Shown here: piece after piece, positions 53,274 to 63,432 of the stretch
Position numbering within the stretch: position 1 is the stretch's first letter
How the letters are laid out: every line of letters begins with the position of its first letter
Source of the DNA: Ignavibacteriales bacterium
GTDB taxonomy: Bacteria; Bacteroidota; Ignavibacteria; UBA10030
Assembly: GCA_026390575.1 (NCBI GenBank)
Contig: JAPLFR010000006.1
Coordinates: forward strand, 124,001 to 188,000
Length of the DNA: 64,000 nt
Reading direction: 5' to 3'
The notes under the pieces: model-generated
What the model saw: the letters and a program-made list of their open reading frames with translations, nothing else
Databases searched by the model: none
Told to the model about the DNA's origin: nothing
Position numbers and translations under genes: made by a program

Positions 53274-56200
53274 CTATTTGTCTATCTCTTTTGTTCCAAA
53301 TTTATTCTTCCACAATTGTCCGGCCTTCTCTGCCCACTCATCAAGCAACGAGTACACTGTCGGTAGAACAACAAGCGTTAAAAATGTAGAGATGGTGAGA
53401 CCAAAAATGATTGTGACCGCCAGTGGTCTCCAAAATTCCGCACTCTCTGCACCAAAGATAAAATGAAATTCACGCCAGTCAAAATCAATACCCGTTGCCA
53501 TTGGTACAAGTCCAAGAACAGTGGCAACTGCAGTTAAAAGCACAGGCCGCAAACGAATACGTCCTGCTTCAAGCAACGCATCATTGAGTGACATTCCCCC
53601 TTCGCCATGTTTGTGCTTAACAAAATCCAATAACACAATGCCATTTCGAACAACGATACCTGCAAGAGCTACAACTCCAACTCCGGTCATAATCACACTG
53701 GCCGGAGTGCGTGTAATGACAAGCCCAAACATAACACCAATAAGCGAGAGAATAACAGAAATCATAATGACAAAAGGCACTTTCATCGAATTAAATTCTG
53801 CCACCATGATCAGGAAAACCAACAGCAGTGTAATGATAAATGCATTCCCCAGAAAAGCTGCGGCCTTTTGTTGCTCTTCTTCTGAACCAGTCAGTTTGAC
53901 TCCGTACCCTGCCGGAAGATCCATGTTCGAGAGGCGTGCTTTCACTTCTTTGATTACCTCAGATTGTACGCGACCCTCTACATCGCCGCTGACAGTGATG
54001 ACCCGTTTCTGATCTTTACGCCTAATGTCTGTTACTGATGTTGTACGCTTTATTTCGGCAAGCGATGTCAATGGCAGCGAAAGCAACTGTCCGCGACGAT
54101 TCATAAACGTAATACGCAGATTCTCTAAATCATTCGGTGACTGGCGTTGATCCTCCTGCAAGCGAACACGTATTTTGTACTCATCCTCGCCAACACGGTA
54201 CTTGGATGCTTCCACACCAGCAATTGCAGCGCGAATCGTGGAAGCAATCTGGCCGGTGCTCGTGTAGAAAAGTCCCGCTTTTTCACGATCAACAATAATT
54301 TCTACTTCTGGCCTGCCGGTATTATAGTCATCTTTCAAATCGACAAGGCCTTTTATATCCTTAATCTTTTCACGTATCGAACGACTGAGTGAGGCCAATT
54401 GCGCATAGTCTTCACCGGATACTTCTATATTCACCGGTGAACCAACCGGCGGTCCCATTTGTTGCTTTACTATGCGCAAGGTAGCACCCGCATTTCCGAT
54501 CGTCGTCTTACGGACCTCTTCAATCGTTTGAAACGTGTTTTGTTTCCGCAGTTTTTTTTCAAAGAAATTAATAGCAATGCGGCCTTTGTTCGGAGTCCCC
54601 TGCCCGCCCATATCAAATATGTCATCAGAAGTACCAACGCTTGTTGCAAAATATTCAATATCCTTTATGTGCGGTATTTGACTGATACGCTCTTCCAAGA
54701 TTTCAGAGATGCCGTTGGTAACATTCAAGGAAGTACCGGCGGGAGTTTCAATGGTCACGTTTATTTGCGACGGTTCTGTTGTCGGAAAAAATTCAACACC
54801 TTTGTTGAATAATCCGAAAAGAATCATGATGAATACAAGCAGTCCGAACGAACCGCCAATAGTAAGCCATTTACGTTCCAATGTCCAGCGAAGGATTTTC
54901 ACGTATTCCTTCTGGAACCACGGAAAGACAACTGTATCTACTTCATGGTACAAACTATTAAACACATTGTATTTTTTGTACCAATGCGGATGTTCGCGAT
55001 CCTCTTTTGCCTTTTTGATTTCACGTTTGTAGTTGATCCATTGAGCGCTTTGCACCGGACTGATGACATATGCAACGAAGAGTGAAGCACTTAAGGTGAT
55101 AATAAGTGTAATCGGGAAAAATTTCATAAAGCTGCCTACAATCCCTGGCCAGAACATCAAAGGTAAGAATGCAGACAATGTGGTAATGGTTGATGTAAGA
55201 ACAGGCACAAAAACTTCTCCTGCCGCAGCTTTTGCTGCAACAATCGGGTGTTCGCCATATTCCTGCTGGTGCCGATACGTATTTTCAATAACGACAATCG
55301 CATCATCTACCAAAATACCAAGCACCATCACGAGTGAAAATAGTACCACCATATTCAACGTAATTCCGAGTGTCGACAATACCACAAATCCAACAAACAT
55401 CGATAATGGAATTGCAGTTGAGATCAACATTGCATTTTTAAAGCCAAAGAACATGAACAGAGACATAATCACGAGAAACATGCCGCTCAAGATACTATTT
55501 TCCAATTCTTTTACCATACGAATAACAAAGACCGATTGATCGTTGGAAATATCGAGTTTGATACCAGCCGGTAGTTTTGTTTGCTCTTCCTTTGCAATTC
55601 GCTTTACCTCCTCTGAGATTCGAATAAGATTTTCACCGGCTCGTTTGCGTACTGCAAGTGATACTACTTCTGTCCCATTTAAACGTGCATGCGTTTGTCT
55701 ATCTTCAAAGGAATAATCCACTTTTGCTACGTCGCGTAAATAGATCGGTTTACCACTCTGATTTTTTATAACAATATCTTCAAGGGGTTTTACTTCTTTG
55801 AATTCGCCGGGTACACGCACCGTTAGAGTCTTTTCCCTGGTATCGATTGTCCCACCAGGGATAGATAGATTTTCTGCACGGATTGCATTTGCCACATCAT
55901 CAAAGCTAATTTGATAGGCGTTCATCCTATAGACGTCAACATTCACCTGTACTTCTGGTACTAAACCGCCGGTAACATCTGCACTAATAACGCCCGATAT
56001 TCCTTCAATTCTGTCACGGATATCGTCGGCAATTTTCTTTAGCCGTGCTAATCCAACCTCGCCACCGACGTTGACGAACATAATCGGAAATTCACTGATG
56101 TTGATTTCCGAAATAACGGGATCAAGAATATCGGTTGGAAGCTGCGGACGTGTTGAATTTACCTTATCACGCACACGGCGTAATGCTTCATCAATATCAA

Positions 56201-56501
56201 TACCGGTGTTAAATTCCACACGAATCGTCGAAAGGCCTTCTTTTGAGACGGATGTTACTTGTTTGAGATCCTTTAAGCCTTTGAGATCACGTTCAAGCGG
56301 TTGTGTGATGAGCCCTTCGATATCAACTGGCGATACACCGATGTACGGTGTCGCCACAATCACAAGTGGAATGGTGATGTCAGGTGCCGCTTCGCGTGGA
56401 AGCCCTTGATAGGCACTCCAGCCGAACATGACAATCAGCACCATTAGAATATAGACGACGATTTTATTATCTACAGCCATACTCCAGATTTTCATTTTCA
56501 T
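53274..56501 (-). CDS. RND-family efflux permease (operon 1)
   Basis: A ~1075-residue inner-membrane pump with 12 helices and two large periplasmic loops. It has the RND helix-4 motif GILVDDAIVVIENTYRH with the two Asp of the proton relay. The N-terminus PREAAPDITIPLVIVATPYIGVSPVDIEG and the loop sequences place it in the HAE1-like/hydrophobe-exporter branch rather than CusA-type, since no clear Met triad is visible. ATG 56501 and 56495 are both possible; the second is 8 nt from GGAG. It follows the adaptor gene by 8 bp, so adaptor, pump and TolC form one operon. Substrate unknown. Confidence 0.92.
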   Translation of the reverse strand: MKMKIWSMAVDNKIVVYILMVLIVMFGWSAYQGLPREAAPDITIPLVIVATPYIGVSPVDIEGLITQPLERDLKGLKDLKQVTSVSKEGLSTIRVEFNTGIDIDEALRRVRDKVNSTRPQLPTDILDPVISEINISEFPIMFVNVGGEVGLARLKKIADDIRDRIEGISGVISADVTGGLVPEVQVNVDVYRMNAYQISFDDVANAIRAENLSIPGGTIDTREKTLTVRVPGEFKEVKPLEDIVIKNQSGKPIYLRDVAKVDYSFEDRQTHARLNGTEVVSLAVRKRAGENLIRISEEVKRIAKEEQTKLPAGIKLDISNDQSVFVIRMVKELENSILSGMFLVIMSLFMFFGFKNAMLISTAIPLSMFVGFVVLSTLGITLNMVVLFSLVMVLGILVDDAIVVIENTYRHQQEYGEHPIVAAKAAAGEVFVPVLTSTITTLSAFLPLMFWPGIVGSFMKFFPITLIITLSASLFVAYVISPVQSAQWINYKREIKKAKEDREHPHWYKKYNVFNSLYHEVDTVVFPWFQKEYVKILRWTLERKWLTIGGSFGLLVFIMILFGLFNKGVEFFPTTEPSQINVTIETPAGTSLNVTNGISEILEERISQIPHIKDIEYFATSVGTSDDIFDMGGQGTPNKGRIAINFFEKKLRKQNTFQTIEEVRKTTIGNAGATLRIVKQQMGPPVGSPVNIEVSGEDYAQLASLSRSIREKIKDIKGLVDLKDDYNTGRPEVEIIVDREKAGLFYTSTGQIASTIRAAIAGVEASKYRVGEDEYKIRVRLQEDQRQSPNDLENLRITFMNRRGQLLSLPLTSLAEIKRTTSVTDIRRKDQKRVITVSGDVEGRVQSEVIKEVKARLSNMDLPAGYGVKLTGSEEEQQKAAAFLGNAFIITLLLVFLIMVAEFNSMKVPFVIMISVILSLIGVMFGLVITRTPASVIMTGVGVVALAGIVVRNGIVLLDFVKHKHGEGGMSLNDALLEAGRIRLRPVLLTAVATVLGLVPMATGIDFDWREFHFIFGAESAEFWRPLAVTIIFGLTISTFLTLVVLPTVYSLLDEWAEKAGQLWKNKFGTKEIDK

Positions 56502-56509
56502 TGCTCCGT

Positions 56510-57562
56510 CTATTTTACGACATTGACTGTTGTACCATCGACGAGTTTTTGATAGCCGGTGACAACGAGATGATCACCTATCTTCAAACCATCCAACACT
56601 TCCATCATCATTCCCTGGCGGCCGCCGAGTTTTAAACGCCGCTCTTGTGCCTTACCGTCTTGTTCTACATAGACAATAATACGATCACGATCTACCAGCT
56701 GCACGATGTTTTCACTCACGAGAATTGCATTATTCTTTGCCTCGCGAAGTAATTTTACCTTTGCTACCATTTCTGGTTTGAGCTTTCGGAATGGATTCGA
56801 TAGAATGAGTTCTACCTGCATTGTTCGGTTTGCTGCAGATACTGCTGAACTGACAAACGACACCCTTCCTCTGAGTGTATCGCCTGGCAATGCATCGAAT
56901 GTCACAACGGCCGGTATGCCAAGAGGAAGTGTGCCTGAATATAACTCCGGTACTTCTGCCTGAATTTTCACTTTCGAATTATTGACGATACGGACAATCG
57001 GTACTCCGGGCGGCGCGAATTCTCCCTCGTTCATGAGGTTGCCCATTGGAGTATTCTCTACAACACCGTCGATCGTGCTGCGAATCTGAGTCCGTTCCCA
57101 GCGTGCTTTCATTAAGTCAGCGTTGGCTTTTGCAGCATCGCGGCCATATTGGAAATTCTTCATCTGAAGGTCGCTAATACCCTGTTGTTCAAATACCTTC
57201 TGCTGTTTCTCAACATTTAAATCCGCCATACGGTATTGCGCTTCAGCAGCATCGTACCCGGCCTTGATCACTTCATCTTTCAATGTTACTATCAGATCGC
57301 CTTTTTTTACATGCTGGCCTTTTTGAGCTATCCATTCTTTGATTACTCCACCCTCTTCAGGACTAATATTGACATCCTCAAAAGCCTTCACAGTTCCTGC
57401 TACTTGGATAGCATCTACAAGACGCGTCGGTTTAATGATTTCAATTTTTACGTCGACCGGCTGAATCTTGAGCGAGGTATTTTCATCGACCTTTTTGCAG
57501 GAGAAAAACACCAAACCGGTACAAAGCACTGGAACCGTTACTATTCTTGCTATATTGTTCAT
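56510..57562 (-). CDS. RND efflux periplasmic adaptor lipoprotein (operon 1)
   Basis: A 350-residue membrane-fusion protein. The signal (VTVPVLCTGLVFFSC) ends in a lipobox-like FFSC. The barrel-sandwich/lipoyl halves (GVIKEWIAQKGQHVKKGDLIVTL, then STIDGVVENTPMGNLMNEGEFAPPGVPIVRI) flank a helical hairpin at ~95-140, and the membrane-proximal domain ends in the VVTGYQKLVDGTTVNVVK motif. It links the RND pump to TolC. Confidence 0.93.
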   Translation of the reverse strand: MNNIARIVTVPVLCTGLVFFSCKKVDENTSLKIQPVDVKIEIIKPTRLVDAIQVAGTVKAFEDVNISPEEGGVIKEWIAQKGQHVKKGDLIVTLKDEVIKAGYDAAEAQYRMADLNVEKQQKVFEQQGISDLQMKNFQYGRDAAKANADLMKARWERTQIRSTIDGVVENTPMGNLMNEGEFAPPGVPIVRIVNNSKVKIQAEVPELYSGTLPLGIPAVVTFDALPGDTLRGRVSFVSSAVSAANRTMQVELILSNPFRKLKPEMVAKVKLLREAKNNAILVSENIVQLVDRDRIIVYVEQDGKAQERRLKLGGRQGMMMEVLDGLKIGDHLVVTGYQKLVDGTTVNVVK

Positions 57563-57587
57563 TGAAGTATTCCTTCTACGGTGGGTT

Positions 57588-59009
57588 CTATTCTTCAGTT
57601 TCTATCGCATAACTGGGGAGGTGACCGATGAGTTGATCCAGCTCGGCCGAAGCGACGAGGTAATCATAAATTGCTTGAATACGGTTTACTTTCGCTTGTG
57701 TTAACGCAAGTTGTGCATCGTTCACTTCCAATTGCGTAGCAGCGCTCGAGAGAAAACGCGTTGTGACAATCTTGTAGCCGCGCTCTGCCATCTCAACGGT
57801 TTTGTCCTGTGCTTCAACACGCTTTCGTGCCTGCTGTAAATTGCTCTTTACCGAATGCACACCTGTATATAAGTTCCGTTCTACAGTCGTCCGTTGTTCT
57901 TCACTCTTCCGTTGTTCTAACTGTGCCTGTTCAACCTTGGAATATGTTTGAAGTCCCTGGAACAGGCTGAGTGAAAAAACTAATCCTACCTGAGAAGACT
58001 TGTAAAAATCGTTTGTTGAGAAATTAAATCGGTCGTTGATCGCCGAATAAGAATACGATCCAAACATGGCAATTGTCGGCAAATAATTTGATCTCTCTGC
58101 ATTAATCACGGCTCCATTTAATTCTATCTGACGTTTTGCCGCCGTTAATCCCGGATTGGTCTCCAGAACAAGTGATTCCGCTTCTGACACTATTAAATCG
58201 TCAACCGGCACAAACTTGAGATCACCGGAGAGCACGATATTCTCATTGTTCGAAAGTCCGATCGTATTTCGAAGATTATCAAGTGCAAGATTATAATTAT
58301 TCTCGCTTTGAATGACCGCAGGGCGAAGATTTTCTACTCCCACCGAGGCCCGCAGTTCATCATACTCTGAAAGAATTCCCTGACTCAGCATGAGCCGCAC
58401 ATTCTTTTGATTATCCTCTGCATTTTGCAGGCTCGAGTGCATCAATTCCTGAGCTTCATGTGCAAGCAATGTTTGGTAGTACGCTTTTCTCACCTTGGTC
58501 ACTGTCTCGATATGTTTCGCCTGATATAAATCACGCGCAAGGTGCGAATACACATGCGCCGCTCCGACTCCAACAAATACAGCACCATTAAAAATAACCT
58601 GTTTAAAATTCAGTGATGCAGTTGCCGAATAATCAGGCGACATAGACCCCGGCAATTGTATTAACTCGCCGGTCGGTTTTGGATAATGCGTTGAATCGCC
58701 CATAAGTTTATACAACGGGTATAAAAGATAATCGGGGAAATATGTGATCGGTTTATCGATCAGGTGAACAAAATTTGCGGATAGGTCGATTGAAGGCATC
58801 GCATATCCCCACGCTTCGAGGACACGGGCATCCGATTTTTTCACTTCCAGACGCGCACTTTCCAAATCCGGATTGTGTTTTATTGCAAAGCGCACAGCTT
58901 CTTCTAATGTCAGGCGCCGTGCTGTCGTATCCTGCCCCCGCGAACGCTCCATAAAAACCATGAGCATCAATGGCACAAGTAAGAGCAGTACTGTTCGTTT
59001 TCGGACCAT
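57588..59009 (-). CDS. TolC-family outer-membrane channel (operon 1)
   Basis: A 473-residue protein with signal peptide (VLLLLVPLMLMVFMERSRG). It contains two TolC repeats: LTLEEAVRFAIKHNPDLESARLEVKKSD near residue 33 and a second with NPGLTAAKRQIELNGAVINAERSNYLP. Strands and long helices match the OEP family. It is the first gene of the TolC-adaptor-RND operon. No promoter is clear in the 59010-59142 spacer beyond the terminator of the other operon. Confidence 0.92.
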   Translation of the reverse strand: MVRKRTVLLLLVPLMLMVFMERSRGQDTTARRLTLEEAVRFAIKHNPDLESARLEVKKSDARVLEAWGYAMPSIDLSANFVHLIDKPITYFPDYLLYPLYKLMGDSTHYPKPTGELIQLPGSMSPDYSATASLNFKQVIFNGAVFVGVGAAHVYSHLARDLYQAKHIETVTKVRKAYYQTLLAHEAQELMHSSLQNAEDNQKNVRLMLSQGILSEYDELRASVGVENLRPAVIQSENNYNLALDNLRNTIGLSNNENIVLSGDLKFVPVDDLIVSEAESLVLETNPGLTAAKRQIELNGAVINAERSNYLPTIAMFGSYSYSAINDRFNFSTNDFYKSSQVGLVFSLSLFQGLQTYSKVEQAQLEQRKSEEQRTTVERNLYTGVHSVKSNLQQARKRVEAQDKTVEMAERGYKIVTTRFLSSAATQLEVNDAQLALTQAKVNRIQAIYDYLVASAELDQLIGHLPSYAIETEE

Positions 59010-59090
59010 GTATCCCTCGTCAGAATGTTTTAAATTTACGTTACTACTATTTGCTGAATAAATCTACGATAGTACGCATGAAAACAGGTA

Positions 59091-59126
59091 TAAAATAAAA
59101 GAGGCACGAAGTTCAGTCCGTGCCTC
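59091..59126 (-). terminator. Terminator of RND operon 2
   Basis: Arms GAGGCACG (59101-59108) and CGTGCCTC (59119-59126) with a 10-nt loop. On the minus strand the stem is followed by TTTTATTTTA. It lies 17 bp beyond the RND stop. Confidence 0.85.
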
Positions 59127-59142
59127 TTCATTTCAGGAGCTT

Positions 59143-62100
59143 TTATTTCACATCAGCATATTCTATTTCGCCGTCTGATGTGACGACAGTGCGTCTTTTT
59201 CTTTTGTCAAAAAGAGATGAAGGTTTCTTAAAGAATCCAGGAATCTTTTCCTTCCATTCATCCACTTTCATATAGACCACAGGAACAACGATCAGCGTCA
59301 GGAAAAGCGAGCTTGTCAATCCGCCGATGATCGCCCATGCCAGACCAGACTTCCATTCTGAGCCGGACGCTGTCGATAATGCAATCGGCATCATACCAAA
59401 AATCATAGTAAATGTCGTCATCAAAATCGGACGCAGCCGTGATTTCGCCGCTTCGAGCAGCGCATCGTACACCGATAATCCTTGTTCCAGCCTTGTCTGA
59501 TTCGTCCTATCAACAAGGAGAATTGCATTCTTAGTCACAAGGCCGATCAGCATAATAATGCCGAGGATTGTAAAGATGCTGAGTGATTTTCCTGAAACAG
59601 CCAGTGCCACCATTGCGCCGACCATTGCGAGTGGAATCGCAAAAAGAACCACAAAGGGATAGACATACGAATCGTACAACGCCACCATAATCAGGTATAC
59701 AAAGAGAATCCCGATTAACATAGCAAGAAAAAGATCGATGAAGCTATCGCCGCGCATCTTTTCCATACCGAGGTACGAAAGTGAGATTCCGGTTGGAAGC
59801 TGTACACCCGCAATTTTATTTTTAAAATCCTGCATAATCGTACCTGTCGGCCTGCCCAGTGTTTGACCCGAGACATAGACGACACCAATGCGGTCTCTCC
59901 GTTCCAACTTTGTTGGTCCGGAAGACATGAACACATTCGCAAATTGTTTCAGTTCTATTAGCTGGCCTCGGTTATTCATAAAAGTGATACTGCCGATACT
60001 TTCTGTCTGCGATCGATTGTATTTATCGAACTGTATGCGAATGTCATATTCATTTGTACCGTCACGGAATTTCGAATCGTTGTCTCCTGTCAATGCCACG
60101 CGCAATGTTGTACCGACATCCGCAACGGATAAACCGAGCTGCGCCAATTTTGCACGATCGATCTCAACTTGCATTTCCGGTTTTCCCGATTCCGAGGAAA
60201 GACGAACGTCTGTAGTGCCTTCCACAGAATTCAGGATCTGCTTTACTTGCGCTGCGGCCTGCATGATGAGTTTATTGTCCGTACCGCTTATACCTATTTG
60301 AATCGCAGCTTGATCGGAAGATCCAAAGATACCGATCGGATTGACGTAGACCTTTGTTCCCGGAATCTCGCGCACCTTCGTTTTGATTTCCTCACCCACC
60401 TGCGAAGTGGTTTTCTTGCGATTTTCCTTCGGAATAAGTGCCACATTAAACTGTACCAGGTTATTGCTTGACAGAGTAAGAGCACCACTTTCTTGTGCAC
60501 CAACTCCTGTGAAAACTTTCTTTATTTCCGGCATTTGAGATAATATCCGTTCTATCTGTAGCGCTGTTTGGTTGGTCTGCTCCACTGAGGAACCGGGCAT
60601 CAATTCAACAGACACACCAAACTCACCTCGATCCGACTGCGGCATGAATTCATTCCCGATGAGTCCGAAGGCAGGAATCAATAGAGCTAAAATAAATACG
60701 CCGGTTGCTCCGAGAGCAACTTTTGCCTTGTTGACAAGAGACCATTTGAGCATCTTCTGATAAACATCAGAGAACCTGTGATAGAACCGTTCAAATGCGA
60801 GCGCAAATCTTCCCAGTAAGGTTCTATCTGTCAATCGTTCCAATTTCGCGAAACGCGATGCGAGCGTCGGCGTAATAGTAAATGACACAAAGAGACTCAT
60901 TAAGGTTGCACCAACAACAACAAGAGCGTATTGCCGCATAATTTGCCCGACAATACCGGAGACTAACGACAACGGCAAGAACACGACCACATCCACCATG
61001 GTGATGGAGAGCGCAGCTAAACCGATTTCATTTCTTCCGCGTATTGCTGCCGTACGGGATTCTTCTCCTTTTTCAATATGATGATATATATTTTCCAGAA
61101 CGACGATCGAGTCGTCGACCAGGATGCCAATCACGAGCGACAACCCGAGCAGCGTCATCAAGTTCATAGAAAAATTCAACGCATACATAATCACAAATGT
61201 TGCGATCAAGGAAGAAGGAATAGCGACAAGCACGATCAGTGAATTCCGAATGCTGTGCAAGAAGAGCAGCATCACGATCGCAACCATCATAATTGCAAGC
61301 ATGAGATCTTTTTTCACTGCATTTGCGGAGTCGAGTGTAAAGGTTGATGTGTCCTGCGCTATATCAAAAATGATTCCCTGTTCCTTATACTCAGCCTGAA
61401 TCTTTTGTAATTCCTCCCGCACGAGTTTACTGACGCTCACCGCATTGGCATCGGATTGCTTGACAACCTGAATACCAACAGAGGTCAGTCCGTTGACACG
61501 GTTCATTTGTTCATATTCTTTGATTCCATCCTGCACTTCTGCAACATCCCGCAAGCGAATATCTCCGCCCTGACGTGATCGCCCCACAACAAGATCCCTG
61601 AGATCTTCGATAGTTTTGAATTTCCCTGCGATGCGAACCACAAACTGTGCATCCTCATCCTTTATCTTTCCCGTCGGAAAATCCATATTTGCGGACCGCA
61701 CCGCCTGAACAATCTGCAGAATAGACATCCCATACGCACGCACCTTTTGAGCGTCCATGTTTACTTTGATCTCGCGTTCTTCTCCGCCCGTAAGAGAGAC
61801 CTGGGCAACACCGGCAATTTTGGATATCCGCGGCTGCACACGGTCTGTTAAAAACTGAAAGAATTCCCGAGAATCCATTTGACTGGTCACACCCATACGC
61901 AAGACCGGAATTTCATCAAAGGCAATCTTGGATACAACCGGTGCTTTTGCATCTGTCGGAAGCTTAGCGAGAATCGCATTCACCTTGCGCGATGCGTCCT
62001 GCACCACATTGTCGATGTCTGCGTCCTGTTTGAATTCAATGATCACGAGCGACATACTTTCAAACGACCTGGAGCTGACAGCGTCAATTTTATCGATTCC

Positions 62101-62316
62101 CGATACAGCATCTTCAATGATTTTGGAAACGTTATTTTCCACTTCGTATGGAGATGCACCGGGGTAAATCGTCTGCACCACGACCACGGGAATGGACATC
62201 TTCGGAAGCAGCTCATATTTCAACTGGAAATAGCTGAATAATCCCAGCACAGCTATGACCGTAAAGACTACCACCACAAGTGTGGGACGTTTTATAGATA
62301 ATTCAGTAATCGTCAT
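59143..62316 (-). CDS. RND-family efflux permease (operon 2)
   Basis: A 1057-residue pump with 12 helices. The N-terminus ITELSIKRPTLVVVVFTVIAVLGLFSYFQL and the proton-relay helix GILVDDSIVVLENIYHH are intact, as is the FxxPL-type QLKYELLPKMSIPVVVVQTIYPGASPYEVE. The C-terminal tail (KRKRRTVVTSDGEIEYADVK) is hydrophilic. It differs strongly from the operon 1 pump in its periplasmic loops, so the two likely serve different substrates. It follows its adaptor by 22 bp. Confidence 0.93.
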   Translation of the reverse strand: MTITELSIKRPTLVVVVFTVIAVLGLFSYFQLKYELLPKMSIPVVVVQTIYPGASPYEVENNVSKIIEDAVSGIDKIDAVSSRSFESMSLVIIEFKQDADIDNVVQDASRKVNAILAKLPTDAKAPVVSKIAFDEIPVLRMGVTSQMDSREFFQFLTDRVQPRISKIAGVAQVSLTGGEEREIKVNMDAQKVRAYGMSILQIVQAVRSANMDFPTGKIKDEDAQFVVRIAGKFKTIEDLRDLVVGRSRQGGDIRLRDVAEVQDGIKEYEQMNRVNGLTSVGIQVVKQSDANAVSVSKLVREELQKIQAEYKEQGIIFDIAQDTSTFTLDSANAVKKDLMLAIMMVAIVMLLFLHSIRNSLIVLVAIPSSLIATFVIMYALNFSMNLMTLLGLSLVIGILVDDSIVVLENIYHHIEKGEESRTAAIRGRNEIGLAALSITMVDVVVFLPLSLVSGIVGQIMRQYALVVVGATLMSLFVSFTITPTLASRFAKLERLTDRTLLGRFALAFERFYHRFSDVYQKMLKWSLVNKAKVALGATGVFILALLIPAFGLIGNEFMPQSDRGEFGVSVELMPGSSVEQTNQTALQIERILSQMPEIKKVFTGVGAQESGALTLSSNNLVQFNVALIPKENRKKTTSQVGEEIKTKVREIPGTKVYVNPIGIFGSSDQAAIQIGISGTDNKLIMQAAAQVKQILNSVEGTTDVRLSSESGKPEMQVEIDRAKLAQLGLSVADVGTTLRVALTGDNDSKFRDGTNEYDIRIQFDKYNRSQTESIGSITFMNNRGQLIELKQFANVFMSSGPTKLERRDRIGVVYVSGQTLGRPTGTIMQDFKNKIAGVQLPTGISLSYLGMEKMRGDSFIDLFLAMLIGILFVYLIMVALYDSYVYPFVVLFAIPLAMVGAMVALAVSGKSLSIFTILGIIMLIGLVTKNAILLVDRTNQTRLEQGLSVYDALLEAAKSRLRPILMTTFTMIFGMMPIALSTASGSEWKSGLAWAIIGGLTSSLFLTLIVVPVVYMKVDEWKEKIPGFFKKPSSLFDKRKRRTVVTSDGEIEYADVK

Positions 62317-62338
62317 TGTTCTATTCCTTTATCTCTCA

Positions 62339-63403
62339 TTACTTTCGGACAATCACTGGAGCGTTATCACTTAAATTATTTTGACCGTTCACCACGATCT
62401 GTTCACCTTCCTGCAAACCGCTCAGGACTTCAATGTCCGTCCCTAATTCTTTTCCCGTGACCACTGAACGGAGGTTTGCCACATTATTCTTGATCACATA
62501 CAGCGCTGCATTTTTTACACTTCCAACAATGGATTCACGGGGAATCACAATAGCGGCGCCGGATATTTTTGGAGTGAATCTGACTCTGCCGAACATCCCG
62601 GCTTTGATTTGCTGCTTGGAATTATTCAACACGACTTCCACGGGGTACGTATGACCTTCATCACCCTTTGATGAAATACTAAAAATGGATCCCGTAAACA
62701 CCGAATTCGGAAACACATCCGTTGTCACTTCAACCTTCTCACCGACCTTCAACCGGATGACATCTTTTTCTGCAACGCTCACTTTCACCTTCAGCCGGGA
62801 GATATCCACCACATTCGCAACGAGCGTTGCCTGCGGCGCACCCATCACCATGGAGCCAATATTGACATACCGTGCTGTTACAATACCTGAGATAGGTGTC
62901 GTAATTTTCGTATCGGTAAACTGGCGCCGGGCGACGATATACTGTGCTTCCGCCGATTGATAACTCCAGCGCGCCTGTTCAATCTGCGAATCAGAGATGG
63001 ACCCTTCTTTATAAAGAGCCTCATATCGTTCGAGGTCTTTCTTTGCCTTCTCATACGAGACGTTCGCTGCTTTATAGGCAGCTTCCTTCAACTCGCTGTC
63101 TACTTCAACCAGTACCGCTCCGGCTTTTTTATAGTCACCAACTTCTGCATCGATTTTCACAACCCGCCCCGAGGTTTCTGAGACCACGGCAACATCATTG
63201 TATGCTACAATGGTACCGACCTGAGAAAAGCTGTCCGTCATATCTTTCTTAGCCGCTGTGATTACCGAGACAGAATAGGATGTGGATATTGTTTTTACTG
63301 CACTGTTTTGACTATCGCTTCTTGCTTTGTTGCACGAATAGATGCCAAAGACCAATGCTATCAGCGTTATGCCTAATAAGAAATATTTTATTGTCGTGTT
63401 CAT
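62339..63403 (-). CDS. RND efflux periplasmic adaptor lipoprotein (operon 2)
   Basis: A 354-residue adaptor with an N-terminal signal ending in a lipobox-like sequence (LIALVFGIYSC). The lipoyl halves (GRVVKIDAEVGDYKKAGAVLVEVD; TTPISGIVTARYVNIGSMVMG) flank a short helical hairpin (AANVSYEKAKKDLERYEALYKEGSISDSQIEQARW). The C-terminal GLQEGEQIVVNGQNNLSDNAPVIVRK closes the membrane-proximal domain. Normal length. Confidence 0.93.
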   Translation of the reverse strand: MNTTIKYFLLGITLIALVFGIYSCNKARSDSQNSAVKTISTSYSVSVITAAKKDMTDSFSQVGTIVAYNDVAVVSETSGRVVKIDAEVGDYKKAGAVLVEVDSELKEAAYKAANVSYEKAKKDLERYEALYKEGSISDSQIEQARWSYQSAEAQYIVARRQFTDTKITTPISGIVTARYVNIGSMVMGAPQATLVANVVDISRLKVKVSVAEKDVIRLKVGEKVEVTTDVFPNSVFTGSIFSISSKGDEGHTYPVEVVLNNSKQQIKAGMFGRVRFTPKISGAAIVIPRESIVGSVKNAALYVIKNNVANLRSVVTGKELGTDIEVLSGLQEGEQIVVNGQNNLSDNAPVIVRK

Positions 63404-63432
63404 TGTTCGTATCCTTTTGTTATCAATCCTTG

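Noticed and set aside
53274-56501. CusA-type copper/silver pump, given copA nearby
   Set aside because: I see no Met-triad-like text in the permease and no CusF/CusB-like metal motifs in its adaptor.
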